From: Fasciola hepatica
Lineage: Eukaryota > Platyhelminthes > Trematoda > Plagiorchiida > Fasciolidae
Reading direction: 5' to 3'
Length of the DNA stretch: 64,000 nt
NCBI GenBank assembly: GCA_948099385.1
Contig: CANUEZ040000151.1
Location: forward strand, 3,480,001-3,544,000
Position numbers and translations under genes: made by a program. Of the stretch, positions 24,177 through 35,839 are shown piece by piece (within the stretch, counting starts at the first letter, position 1; each line of letters starts with the position of its first letter). Under the pieces are notes generated by a model. The model did no database searches and was not told the DNA's origin. It saw nothing but the letters and a program-made list of their open reading frames with translations.

Positions 24177-24367
24177 TGTCCTTCGAACTCCACCTTTCAT
24201 GCACAAACCTCAAGTCATCCGACCAACCTGCCCTCGGAAGCACCAGACTCGAGTTTCGCTCTTGTTAGAGCTCAGCAGTGGTGCACATCCCCTGCCACAC
24301 CCAGGGTTTGTACCCGGGCCCTCCCATCTCGAAGGCGCGCGTGTTACCACGGCCCCACCTAGCTCCC
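24177..24367 (-). mobile_element. tRNA-derived SINE with body
   Basis: On the minus strand the head (24367-24283) has an A-box-like GGGGCCGTGGTAACACG and a B-box-like CGGGTACAAACCC, in GC-rich sequence. It is followed by a body that ends ..GGTGGAGTTCGAAGGACAG. The last 75 bp (24177-24251) recur on the plus strand at 39917-39992 at roughly 85% identity by eye, which shows that this is a dispersed family. It lies just downstream of the CR1-like LINE on the same strand. Confidence 0.65.
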
Positions 24368-24489
24368 GTCCGGACTGATCCGAATCGCCAAGGTAAGCTT
24401 GTTCAGATGTCGACCTCTAGGACAGCCAGAGATGCCCGACAGCTTCGGAGGGAGACACGGTACCAGCTCCGTTAACTCCAAGCGAATGC

Positions 24490-25230
24490 CTCCCACCAAA
24501 GCCCGAGCCGTATAGGATCTGAGGGGGTTTTGTACACATTTATTCTCGAAGATAGGTCCCGGACTGTAAAACGAGTGGATGAATGTGAGCGGCGAAGGAA
24601 TAATTCTGTTTGATGCGAATAAATAGAGTCCTAAAGAATTATAAGGGGTAAGGTTGACCAATAAACGATATGACGGTCACCGAGTTCAGTCAAAATAGCT
24701 TCAATGGGGACAGATGGAACACGACTCATGAATAGCAGTCCATGAAGTGGAGCTTTAAGGTCCAGTCCTAGAAGGTCCGGAAAGATTGCAAGGGAACAAC
24801 AAAGCACGATGTGAAGAATAAATTGTAACACAAACTCGGAATTAAAGGACTGCCATGTCCGAAGCTGCCTGAATTTCACTATTCAGAAAGGAAATCCTTC
24901 TAAATTTCCAGTTAAGTTTTAAATGTGAATTGCTGGTTGTGAATTGTTGTCAAAATGTAATTCCAGGTACTTAACAGAGCCCATTTTAGATAGGGATTTG
25001 GAATTTAGATAAGCCAAATCTGTAGGGAAAGAGGAACAGGAATTCCTAAAAACACATTCAAGACACGTCGAATGGTTCAGCTTTAAACCAGATAAGGTAA
25101 ACGAATGTTCTAGTTGTGATAGGTTTTCACTGTATATTCTGAAGTCGGTGAGGTCGGAAATAATTTGACCATGAACAACATCTTCAGGCTATTTAAGTAC
25201 CTTAGACGGGGAAGAAGCCTGTGGGTTGGT
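24490..25230 (-). pseudogene. CR1-like reverse transcriptase C-terminal remnant
   Basis: Three blocks fit the family. Near 25.05-25.09 kb is L-K-L-N-H-S-T-C-L-E-C-V-F, the segment after the catalytic aspartates. Near 24.94-24.99 kb is S-V-K-Y-L-E-L-H-F-D-N-N, the conserved V-K-Y-L-G-L block with its Gly changed. At 24.63-24.88 kb is a thumb-like block with L-C-C-S-L-A-I-F-P-D-L-L and F-M-S-R-V. A weaker T-Y-L-R-E block follows near 24.55 kb. Stops and at least two frameshifts lie between them. The assignment to CR1 is from remembered family features, not a search. Confidence 0.6.
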
Positions 25231-25340
25231 ATTATACGTAGGTAATTCGAAGGGGATAATCACGGCACTCGGTAGTATTCCAGAATTGTTACCAAGGATT
25301 TCAGAGCATTTGTACCCACCCTTGGATTTTGCCTACTGTT
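24490..25340 (-). mobile_element. CR1-like LINE, 3' part only
   Basis: The minus-strand translation gives the late part of a CR1/Jockey-type reverse transcriptase over about 850 bp. Upstream sequence including the Y-x-D-D block is missing or unreadable. The element is 5'-truncated, as is usual for LINEs. A SINE lies about 120 bp downstream in the same orientation. Confidence 0.65.
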
Positions 25341-25344
25341 GTGT

Positions 25345-26175
25345 ACATAGCTGAAAAGCCAGGGGCAATTTGTGAGGATCAACTGAAAGCTTTAATACCT
25401 CAATGATGTAGAGTACAGGTTACTGAGTCAAGGGCTGAGTGATTATCAAAGAGTACTTGAAAAACAACAGTGGACTTGCTTCTGCAGGACGGGTTGGCCA
25501 GACTGCCATCACGCCTCCATATTCTGTCTTGTTCAGTAAACTATGTTGCCGTCAGCACTGAAATCCAACTGTGCAAACCAAAGGGTCGTAAATATTCTTA
25601 TTCAAAAAGGATTCGTGAAAACAAACAGCTCTGGTATGAACATGAATTCGTTTATTCAGAGTGTGTGTTTCACCCGAGATCATTAGGAATAGTGACTTGA
25701 TATCGGCACTGATTACAGCAACCACAGTTACTTTATCCCGAAAGGGGGTGTAGATAAGAGCAACCTTTTCTGCCAGCCAGTTTACGTGTTCTAATCCAAA
25801 TTCGATTTGTATCAGCTGCACATACTAGAGAGTCACACGGAGCACACAAAATTTCATTTTTCCGATGTAACAATTACAGCCGAAAATATGAGCAAACAGT
25901 AAGCACGAATATTCCAAAGAACATTACAATTCCAGAGTGACGGTAAGAGAAAATCTTAGCGCAGTCAATCGGAGGGCGTACTATGAAGAATTACCTTGTA
26001 ATTTGACTGCCTGCAGCAGAATTTTCGAGTGAGTTAACTACTATCTAACTCTTGGATGTATAGGCATGTTTGGTATCATGCGCAGTTTCCTATATACGGA
26101 AGGTTAAAAGTTGGTTTGTTGTGTCAGAGGCCATGTGCTAGGGGTGGGTGAACTATATGACCCATCCGATGTGGA
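25345..26175. other. unassigned stretch
   Basis: May include further decayed LINE sequence at its left end; nothing else recognised. Confidence 0.3.
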
Positions 26176-26177
26176 GT

Positions 26178-26255
26178 CATAGCTTAGCTAGCGGAGCACT
26201 CGTGGTACTAAAACGAGGGTGGCAATCGTGAGTAAGTTCGAATCCCACCGGGTTC
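26178..26255 (+). repeat. tRNA-like SINE fragment
   Basis: A-box-like TAGCTTAGCTAGCGGAGCA (26180-26198) and B-box AGTTCGAATCCC (26234-26245). An extra ACTCGTGG..AACGAGGG hairpin lies between them. It is not a functional tRNA by shape. Confidence 0.45.
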
Positions 26256-27024
26256 AATGGAGTTTGCTATACCTGCCAAACCATAAATCATACTCAATGT
26301 TTGTTTATTTGGTAGGTATTTATCGTGGAATTAGACATTGCTTTTTCGCCATTTCATGAAGAACCAATAATAAACTATCTGCCCCAGCTGACGGCTTTAT
26401 GTGCCTCACTGGATCCTCGTTGCCTGAACTAAACAAATATCTAGAATGTGCTGCCTAGACCATCAAGTTGATTCGAGGAAATAGATTAATAAACAAGGTG
26501 AAAAAGTGCCGTTTACTTTGTGTCTAATGTACCGTTGCCTAAAGCAAACGTAGTACAACACATTCGAACTACGAAAGAGCAGCGGTGATGGTTAAGGTGC
26601 ATTATTGTTTTCCGGAAAATAATAAGTGAGTGCTGACTTCTATGGCTGTCGGGGTGGAAGGTAAAAGCCATTCCTCTAATCAATTCAGTTGTCGAGAGCA
26701 ATGGTTAAACTGAAGAGTGTTTTGTCTATTAGGACACAAAAAGGAGGTTTCTTGATAAGAGCTGAGGAGCAGTTATGGTTACGGTCCATCTTTGAACATG
26801 ATATCTCATGGTCGAGTGTTTTAGTGACAAATTTATTCAAATGGCTTTCATTATTTCTATTTCTTATATGGTTCTGTTTAATCGGTTCAATAATTTCAAA
26901 TTTCAGGTGAACGTATGTGTCAAACAGCTCATCTTTGACCTGGTAATTGTTTTGTTTGGATGATTAATCCTCTGCATTTCTGAACTTCAAGCAAGAAAGA
27001 AATTCCTGTTTCTTCAAACAGCAG

Positions 27025-27160
<136 letters not shown>

Positions 27161-28407
27161 AGGGGAATATCCACAACCCGATTTATTATGACTAGGGTAC
27201 GTATGTTCTCCAGGCTACAAAACGATTGAATCCCAGTAACGAATAACATTTTTGAAGAACATAATATTGTTAAATCTACCGGATCTGCTAATAATTCTCT
27301 GTTTTTATGTATCAGAGATAATCATTCATCAGGTTTTTTCATTTTTAGGAATTTCACTGAAATCTTCTGTGGAGTTCCGGCCGATTTCGTCAGAAGCGCG
27401 GAAGATTGCAATTAAATGCCCAGGAGGAGAGAATTCTTCTGTCAGGTTTTAATTGGAGTTCAGCATTGAAATTGCAACACTCATCTCACAACCATGCGAC
27501 ATCAGGAGTGGGAAATTAATTAGGACCGACTTTTGACGATTCCAACCTTCCTGGGCCACGTTTTATGTTTTTTAATGACGGCCCCACTTCGCTGTTTAGT
27601 TTGATTTCCACGTTTTATTAATTGAATAGATAGTTCAAAATTACGGGTTAGTGAAAGGAATGCATAAGCTGCATTCACTAACCAATTTAGCGGTTCACAA
27701 AGTCACCGAAAATGTTTCCAGGTAGTCAGCTGAACATTAATTGGGTAATAATTCTGAAGTGAAATTATTATCGTATGCATTGTGTTAATTTCGTCAAAAA
27801 ATACCGTTTTCCAAAGTGATGTGTTTTACCTGGCTCTTGTTTCATTAGTTGCTCAGTTTTGACCAAAACCCTGAACTATTTCCATGCTGGATATCGTTTT
27901 CTTTTTATCTCATTAGCATTTACGACCGGGTCCCTGCTAGGGAAAGGTAATTCAGTGGGTGAGCAACTGTGTCAGTGCTAGATGAAAGAGGTAGCACTAG
28001 CTTTCTCTTATGAACATTTCTGTATATCCTTCTTGGTGAGAAGTATAACAATATGATGAGAAACCTTTACACACGTGATACAATTCGCTGTTCTTTCACC
28101 TTTCCATGTACACGTATGGTATACTTGTTGTGCCCAAGGGACTAGTTCTGGATATGTCACATTTTCTTGCAGCGCAAATATTTCTCCGTAGACTGCCTTT
28201 TCTTGAGCTCCGGAATATTATGACATCCTATTTTGCTATCTGCGAGGCAGTCATGAAGATATATTGATGGGATGGTTATGCCAAAACTAACCATTGTGTT
28301 TCATATGCAGTAGAGACTACTAAATCGGAATTGACCACCCGTGGACTACGTGCATTTCAGTTACCAGATGTTGGCTTACACAAGTATCTTTTGATAAAAA
28401 GCAAATG

Positions 28408-28438
28408 TGAATAATGAATGAATGAGTGAATGAATGAA
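28408..28438 (+). repeat. imperfect (GAAT)n microsatellite
   Basis: Six to seven degenerate tetranucleotide repeats. Confidence 0.7.
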
Positions 28439-31400
28439 AATATCCAACTTTTGATTCAAACTCAGGGTACGAAATCATGAAGGAACAAGAAATAGTTTGA
28501 AGTGATTATCATCAACAAAGTATTCCGGCCTCTCATTCGGTTTTAGGTATCATTCCACATCTAATGAGAGTCCTGTGGCAACTTGAAATGGGTTCAACAG
28601 GACACTTATATTTTTAGTCCTTGAATGAAGATAAACCTAGCTCAGGGAGGGTTATCTAATTCTATGAAGACATTTTACAAGTAGCGATAAATAACCGAAA
28701 TATGCCACGAGCGACTTCATGGCCACCAACAGAACAGCGGTAGTTAGCAAGAAAACGTTGTCGATGGCAGTGAATTGTTTTGTTGAATTTCATTACCAGG
28801 AATAATGCCATAACTCACCAGATTTCTGCAGAACATTGCCACATGGAAAGCAAACAGATGCTGAGGCTTCACATTCCGCTCATTTCGGTATATAAAAACC
28901 TCTGTTTCGTTTTGGTTTATTTTGCGATTTGTGAATTTTTCAATGCTTCATTAGAGGCGAAACCGTTCAAATCAGTTGTCCACGTCGGCAACCGGGGTTT
29001 CTTGAACTAGCAGCAATGAACTCTGTCGAGATCAGGGTGTACGGACCTAATACACTACAGTGAGGGTATCTTTAGGATCAGTTTTAAGGCTACTATCCGT
29101 CTTGCGATCTAAGACAAAACTGCCAATTTTATGTTATTTCACTTTGGATGATCTTCGTGGTCACTCGAGAAGCCTAGCCGTGTGAATGCTTGAGATGGCA
29201 ATCCCTATGTGACTGAGTGAATATTAGTTGAAAGGGCTGGGTTTACATTTAACCTTTTATTGATGTGATTTTTAAGAAAAAAGTGCATGGCCGATGGAAA
29301 GCACTACCACAAAAGTTAAATGGATAGGATAGGGCGGATCTCCCACTAGGTTTAAATGTCACATTTACTCTGCACACTTGGTATTGTAGTAATAATGCTG
29401 TATCGTGAAACCTTTTACTTTTGCGGTAATCGGGATAAAACGAGACAGTGGACGAGCAACGACTCAGTTTGTAGTTTCCATGCTCAAATCTTCTCTCCTT
29501 TCCAGTATAAAATATGACGGAATATACTCGAACAATCGGACGTCTAGAAAGCTATCGGGAAAACATAAGGAGCGTTAATAGATTTAACGTGATCAAACTA
29601 GGAAATTGAGGTAAACTTGCAATCCAGTTCATAAACAAAGTTCAAATAAGAAGCACTTTGCAACTTCGTTTTTCTACGGATTTCTTCCGCGCACAACCCT
29701 TGTGCAGCGCTTGTCCACAGCAGTATTCTGACGTTGACTACATAACATGTATGGCATAGGATACCATCAACTTTGCTTTATAAATCGTGCCACCTAGCTA
29801 TAAAGTTCTTGGTGCTTGTATGTAATCATCGAAAGCTTTCCATATAAATAATAGTTTTGCCAAAGCTCACGTCGTAAGCAACCCACGTTCAGTTATTACA
29901 AAGTGGAATTAGAGAGGTGCTTTAAAAATTACCCAACAGAACTTTGGATGTATAGGGGTCGAACATCTGCTGATTAGTTTCCAAATAAAAGAAGATTATC
30001 GGCTTCTGTGATACAAACCAGTTGTTTTGTCGAAACTAACAACCAAATGGGTAACTCTACTGTCTACGTTTCCCATTTACTGAGTGATTCCATTTTCAGA
30101 AATATTACTACTGTCAGTGTGAACGGCAGGCGACAGAACTTTCCCATTATTTGTTCGTCTCTAGTAAATCCGTCACAGATCACATTTTAGCAAGGCACTG
30201 TTCCGTCTTCGAATTGATCGATCAGCCATTTGGACTCCCCAGGGATTCCGGAAAGTGCCTCTTAAAACACCCATCGGAATCCCAGAGATTTCCAAACCCG
30301 AGGAATGTCATCCAATCCCAAGAAAATCCAATGCTACGGTTTTTTGATATGTACAGTTAGATATTTTTATCAAAAAGCGAAGTAATTGCATTTCTGTTAT
30401 GTAAAGCCTTTTGAACATTTTAACCAAACGAGTTTAGTTTTCCAGCAAACATGGATTTTATAAGTCAAATTAAAAGGATCTTCTGGCCGCCAGATACTAA
30501 ATGTCCTAAAAACGTGTAGCACCAATTTCGGAACTGGAGTCTTGATATTGCTGCAAAAGCCTAATATAAATCCCAACCGTTCTCCCGAAACGTTTTATTG
30601 CTTTCCTCTAATACTGAAATAGCAACAGGATTACTGTCCCTTCTTTGTTCGGAGACTTTTAAAGGGCTTGATCTTCTTAGTTAAGAAGCTACGTAGTGGC
30701 CCAACGCCGACAGCCTAAACTTAGCAACGTTTGATTACGAACAACAATGGCTGGCACATTGATCAGGAAGGTTGTTCACTGACTGGCCAATATAAACAGT
30801 ACATAAAATTGTCATCCAAAATTGAAAGTAGTATTCGAGCAATTCATTGCATTTCGTTGTCCTCCGCCTACTATTCTGGGCTTGGAACTTCTCGGTACAG
30901 AAGTATGATGAAAAAAGAAAGTTAAAACATTACCAAGTTTATTCATTTACTCAACGTAGTTGAAACGTCCACATTTCATAACTCTCGAGAATGTTTACTG
31001 TATATATTTCTGACGGATGTAAAGATCAAGACTGCAATACAACAGGTAGTTAACCCAGGCATCTTCAACACAGTTAGGCGCTTTTTTATACTTCATAATG
31101 TTTTTGATGTGTCCACGAGCTGAATAGCTAGGTAACAAGCTTGTTCTCACGTGGCTCCAAAATCCACATCCGGAAATCTTTCGTATTGAGCCTCCAAATT
31201 TTATACCCCAAAGGTTTCCAAGCAGAATTTAAAACCAAAGTTTCGCTCCCCTAGTGAATAAATGTGGCGTATAAGGAAATGTTCTTTTCAGATCGGATCA
31301 AAATGACCAGCAAAACAGACCAATTTGAGGATGGATTTAACTAAATGTGTCTGTAACATGGCTGTCCTCATTTATTCGCCATCTAATAGCCCAAAGTGCA

Positions 31401-31811
31401 AAAATAAAACCCCAGCTGGTGCCAGTCTTCAGGCACATTGTATTTCTGCAATTACCATTCATCTTTACTGGAAACCGTTCATTTTAAATGTCACCCAAAT
31501 CAAAATTCAGAAAGTCCAAAAGCACGGTCGAAAATTTCGTTACCCGTAAGTGGCAAAATTGTCCAATTATCCGGTTAAACGACAACCGTAAATTCATTCC
31601 AAGTGGCACCATCAGTGTCCACTTTCAACCATCTACAGTAACGAGAATAGAACGACTGAGAGTGACTAAGAGGGACGACGTGCCTATGACACATGGAAAA
31701 AAGGGGCAAGCGACAAAGCCAACATGTGGGAGCATCTGCAGTCGTCGGTCAGTTGTACTCAAGTGAAAAACTGCATTGGCAGTGATTTTACTAGCAATCC
31801 AAGTTACGATT

Positions 31812-31885
31812 GAGCGGAGGTGGTCAAACAGCCGTCATTGTGAAATTTTGATCATGACCTCCTGAGTTCGATTCCCACCGCCTCG
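31812..31885 (+). repeat. tRNA-like SINE fragment
   Basis: A-box-like GGTGGTCAAACAGCC and B-box AGTTCGATTCCC are about 40 nt apart. GAGCGGAGG at the 5' end and CCGCCTC at the 3' end can pair in part. It is Ser/Leu-type, like the units at 0.78 and 13.8 kb. Confidence 0.5.
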
Positions 31886-31889
31886 GGAC

Positions 31890-33525
31890 AGTTGCCCATT
31901 CGACAGCTTTTGAGCGGCCGCAATGGCATATTGTAAATAGAGGGAGAAAGTTAACAAGTTGATATAACACATTCAAGATACCTCTTCTTGAGATGGCTCC
32001 AAATTAGGCCGCAAATGAAGCTTGCTATTGGGGAAAAGCACAGTCCTAATAAATACTGAGTTGAGTTCCGGGCCGGACTCGGAGTTTCTTCACCGGTAGG
32101 AGAGCTATCAAATAGTTTCATTGATGAGTTCAGTCCTCGCGTAATATAATTTACTGGTTAGACAGCTCGGATCTATTACCAAAGTAAACTGACCATTCAT
32201 GTAGGATTTGCCGTCATGGTATACTTAGTAAGCACGTGGTATTACTCAGTGAAATCTACCAGTATATGAAATGTACACCTTCGCTGTGCTGTGGTCTTTT
32301 TGGTTTGTAAAGCTACCGGCCAAAACCAACAATGCATATCATCAAAAAAGTTCGGTTAAATAATGGCAAACACCTGCAGATTCCTTTATTCACAGATATA
32401 CTGGCTAGGATAAGCAATCTGTTTCAAATTTCTGATAATCGTCTTAAGAACAAAAGACCCAACAACGGAAACAGCTTCAACCAACGCTGGTGTGCTCTTA
32501 TCCGAGCCAGTGACGAAGCAATGAATTTCATGAACAGAAACAATGAAAACATTGGTAATGTTTCAAAAAGAATGTTGGGTACATAGGTTACGAAATACTA
32601 CTAAATACATCCTATTTTTATGCAATGGGTTTTGAACCGAATCACTAGATACGACCAAAATACGGCATACACAGGCGACAATCCATCGCAATACCAAGAG
32701 TACCGATGGATTTCAGGTACTGAACAGTTAAATCGATTTATTACGGATAAATTGCCTAAGAAGCTGAGAGAAGCTAATACACTTACCCTTCGATAAAATA
32801 AGTAATCGGTTACGAATGAGAGTGACTTCCGTTTTTAATTACCAAAACACCACTTTCAGACATGCTTTCAGTAATATTCCGGGTGGTTGCATGTTCTATG
32901 CTATCCCGCTCTTAGAGGATGGCAAAGATTAACCCACGCTAAACGCAGGATACTCTCCTTTCCGCATAGAAATATGTATCCAGCATGCTCCAGACATTTT
33001 AGATTGGGTTCAAGTCTGAATCTTCAGTGGATCCCACCAAGGTGTTTATATTCCTTAAAATGACTACAAAATGACTGCAAGTGTCGTTCGAGTTTTCATG
33101 GTAAAGTCAAGGCAGTTGTAAGATTCCATCAAGGCCTTCGAAATTAAACGTTTTCTTATGGCTAAGTAGTCCATTACTCCGTTCAACGTTTCAAGTGGTG
33201 TCACTTCAGTTATATTCTTCTCGATTTTGAAATTAACGGTCATCCAAAGTACTGATCTCTTCTTTACGTATTACTGATCTGGCTGGCTGTAAAAGTTTTG
33301 TGTTCCACGACCGCTGCAGTTTGATGCACTCGTAAGCTGGTTCGAAGGACGGCGCAGGGAAGTTTCTGGGAATTCTAGATCCTGTTTTTTCTCAAGTCCT
33401 TTTATGCGTTTACTTCTCCTCGTTCCAGCTCAGTAAGCCAAAATAAAAACAATAAACATGACTATTTTTTACGGAAAAAGTGTTGACGTTTCTGTTATTG
33501 TTTGTGTGTGTGTAGTGTTTGCGGG
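31890..33525. other. unassigned stretch
   Basis: An 84-codon plus frame (32332-32586) rich in Asn and Lys has no recognised motif. The right end may contain the 3' tail of the RTE-like element. Confidence 0.35.
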
Positions 33526-33559
33526 AAATTGAAGTGCAGCTGAACACAGAACGCATTTA

Positions 33560-34430
33560 TTAGAAAGTTCTTTATGAGAATTTTAAAGATAAATGGAGAT
33601 ATGCAGCAATCTTGTCGAAATCCACTGGAAAAGAGAAAAAAAGGGAAGAAAGCTGACCACAGGCCTTAACTCGACTTGATGTGTCACGATATAACTGTTT
33701 TAGGGTGGGCGCGTACTCCTCAAGTAGTCAGTTTCTCAGCAAACAGTTCCAAGGTTGCTGCCCCTTCTACAGAATCAAAGGTCGAGCTAATGACTCGTAC
33801 CACGATGATCAGTGGTCTCTGAAAGGCACAACGGTGCTCAAACAGCTGTCCGTGGGTGAGAATTTGATCTGTGTACCCGGGACCGGGGCGGAACTCAACC
33901 TGCTCCGCGCCAGTCTGGCTTTCACACGTCTGGCAAAACTTGTGAAGTACACCACATCCACGCAACTGGGATAAGGTTTATGTCCATGTGAGTGGCACAG
34001 CCACCACGCGAGCCCCCTTAAAGATGGGGATAGCAATCGATTCCCGCACCGTGTAGAGACCTGCAGAGAATTCCATAACCTTGAGAATAGGAAATGATAA
34101 TATTTAGTAAGCTGTACTATACTATCTTTGGAAAGGGCTACAGGAAGGTCATCGGTGCCCGGCACTTTGTGACCTCCTAAAGCTTGAATTTATTTCTGGA
34201 TCTCCGCCTCATCAGGCAGCTCTGTCAAAACAGACCACGTCTTGAGCTCCTGAACAGGTAAGCATGAGGCTGACACGGATGACCCGCCGGACTGTGCCTG
34301 AAAGTGTTCCACCTACCGTTCGGGACGACGCTACTGATAGTGGACCGGTAAACCATCAACTTCACAGATGGTTTTACTCATGCTTATGTTTTCTCACTGT
34401 TTTTTAATGAGATAGAGCAACCTACAGCCG
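33560..34430 (-). pseudogene. LINE reverse transcriptase remnant
   Basis: Minus-strand blocks in order: S-K-T-I-C-E-V-D-G near 34.36-34.39 kb; E-L-P-D-E-A-E-I-Q-K then a stop near 34.19 kb; G-T-D-D-L-P-V-A-L-S-K-D near 34.13-34.16 kb; I-A-I-P-I-F-K-G near 34.02-34.04 kb after a frameshift; F-R-P-G-P-G-Y-T-D-Q-I near 33.87-33.90 kb; S-S-T-F-D-S-V near 33.78-33.80 kb (the A-F-D catalytic block with Ala changed to Thr); and S-S-G-F-R-Q-D-C-C-I-S-P-F near 33.59-33.63 kb. Confidence 0.75.
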
Positions 34431-34889
34431 TTTTCCTTGCGCGGAAACACTCTCCATCTCTGATGCACTCTGAGTGGACCCGTGCTAAGTGTACGTCTCG
34501 TTACTAGCCACATCCCGATACACTCGCTTCCGGCCGGGGTCTACTGATGTGCATTAAGGAGCACATATTCAAAAAAATCCAGGGTTTTACGGCATGAAGG
34601 ACCGGCCACAACTCAGTAGGCCAACAGAGTGCAAAGCATTTATGATAAATTGGAGGTACTGATTAGGACTATCAGGTGGACCTACAGCTAGCTTGTAGGC
34701 TGGCGAGTTTTAGAAGACGGATGGGCGAAATTGATTGGAAAACTTGTCGTAATCTAACCTTCTTTATAGCGTACTTCTGAAGCCCCAACCGAAGCAAATG
34801 GATGGCTTATTGCAAACTAGTGTGTAGTTGGAGGCAAGGGAGATGAACCAGTAAGAACATCAGTTTTGTTTACAACCTGGCTTTTAGTG

Positions 34890-35560
34890 GCTTATAGCGA
34901 TGTGGTTAACGTGAGTCTATGGCCGACTCAAGTAGAGAGGACGCCAGGTGGCGTACCTATGATTAGAACGTCTGAAATTTGCACGGGCTATACACAGGTG
35001 ATGGTCTGAGCAAAGCAGCCAAAAACCGTTCTTCGCTCATCAAACGACCGAAATCTAGCCCAAAAAGTTCTACCAACTTAGACTCGTTTGATAATAGCCT
35101 ACTAACTCCAGCATTTGTATCTCCTCCCAGGGTCACCATATAAGCCCAGCTCGCTTTGAGTAAGATGTCATGGAGCTTCCAGTGGAAACCATTTTTTGAT
35201 TATATCTGGACTGGAATCGGTGGGTCCGTACTCCGAAAAGGCAAACGTATTTTGCCTGTCGAGGCGGCAGAAGCTCATTTTGAGCGAACCTCTGAGACTT
35301 ATAGCTCATAAACGACTATCAGTGGGAATCCATTCTAGTAGTGCCGCTTCAGCCCTCTTACTGAGAACCGTAATAATGTTAGAAAGACAGGAAACTACTT
35401 CCACATGGTCCCTAGAAAGAGGCAAGTGAATTTCCATGAACGGGAGCCTTATTCAAATGAAAGATTTAAAGTCTTGGGTGTGAGCCTCTTGAAGGCAATA
35501 CATGCTGGAGGTTAGGGTTAAAGCGTACTAGCGAAAACTTTTTGCTACACTTTGAAAGTG
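34890..35560 (-). pseudogene. LINE AP-endonuclease remnant
   Basis: Minus-strand blocks: L-S-K-R-A-E-A-A-L-L-E-W-I-P near 35.33-35.37 kb; S-E-Y-G-P-T-D-S-S near 35.21-35.24 kb; the metal-binding G-G-D-T-N-A-G-V (usually G-D-M-N-A) near 35.12-35.14 kb; Y-A-T-W-R-P near 34.95 kb; and H-V-N-H-I-A-I-S (usually ..I-D-H-I-A-I-S, catalytic Asp-His) near 34.90 kb, with the catalytic Asp replaced by Asn. Several stops and shifts occur between blocks. Confidence 0.7.
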
Positions 35561-35839
35561 GTAAGTTGTAAAGAATATCAAGGAGGAAGTTATGCTTTAT
35601 CCGATAGTACTGGATTCGATGGGACTCGGAAGCTAGTGGAGGGAGGACGAGAGAATATGTAGCCAGGATTTCCACTAGTGGTTCTACATCTAGCAAGACT
35701 GATCGAAGCCATCCCTAAAAGTGATAAAATGCTGAGATAAGAGAGAGGGTTGGGGATAGATTTTGTTGTGTGCAGTGCAAAAAAAGCCTGCTTCTCAGAC
35801 AGAATAAGCACCGTGCACGGAAGAACAATCATTCATGAT

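Larger units (their letters stand above)
33530..35620 (-). mobile_element. RTE-like LINE, heavily decayed
   Basis: About 2.1 kb on the minus strand, with an AP-type endonuclease (35.56-34.89 kb) followed by a reverse transcriptase (34.43-33.56 kb), in the order expected for a LINE ORF2. Blocks appear in order across several frames. The 3' end of the RT, including the Y-x-D-D block, is missing. Frames up to about 35.83 kb may be its 5' part. RTE is the nearest clade I can suggest. Confidence 0.75.

Noticed and set aside
34350..34395. Spliced-leader-like GGTTTTACTCATGC
   Set aside because: It lies within the LINE RT remnant, and the rest of a flatworm spliced leader is not present.
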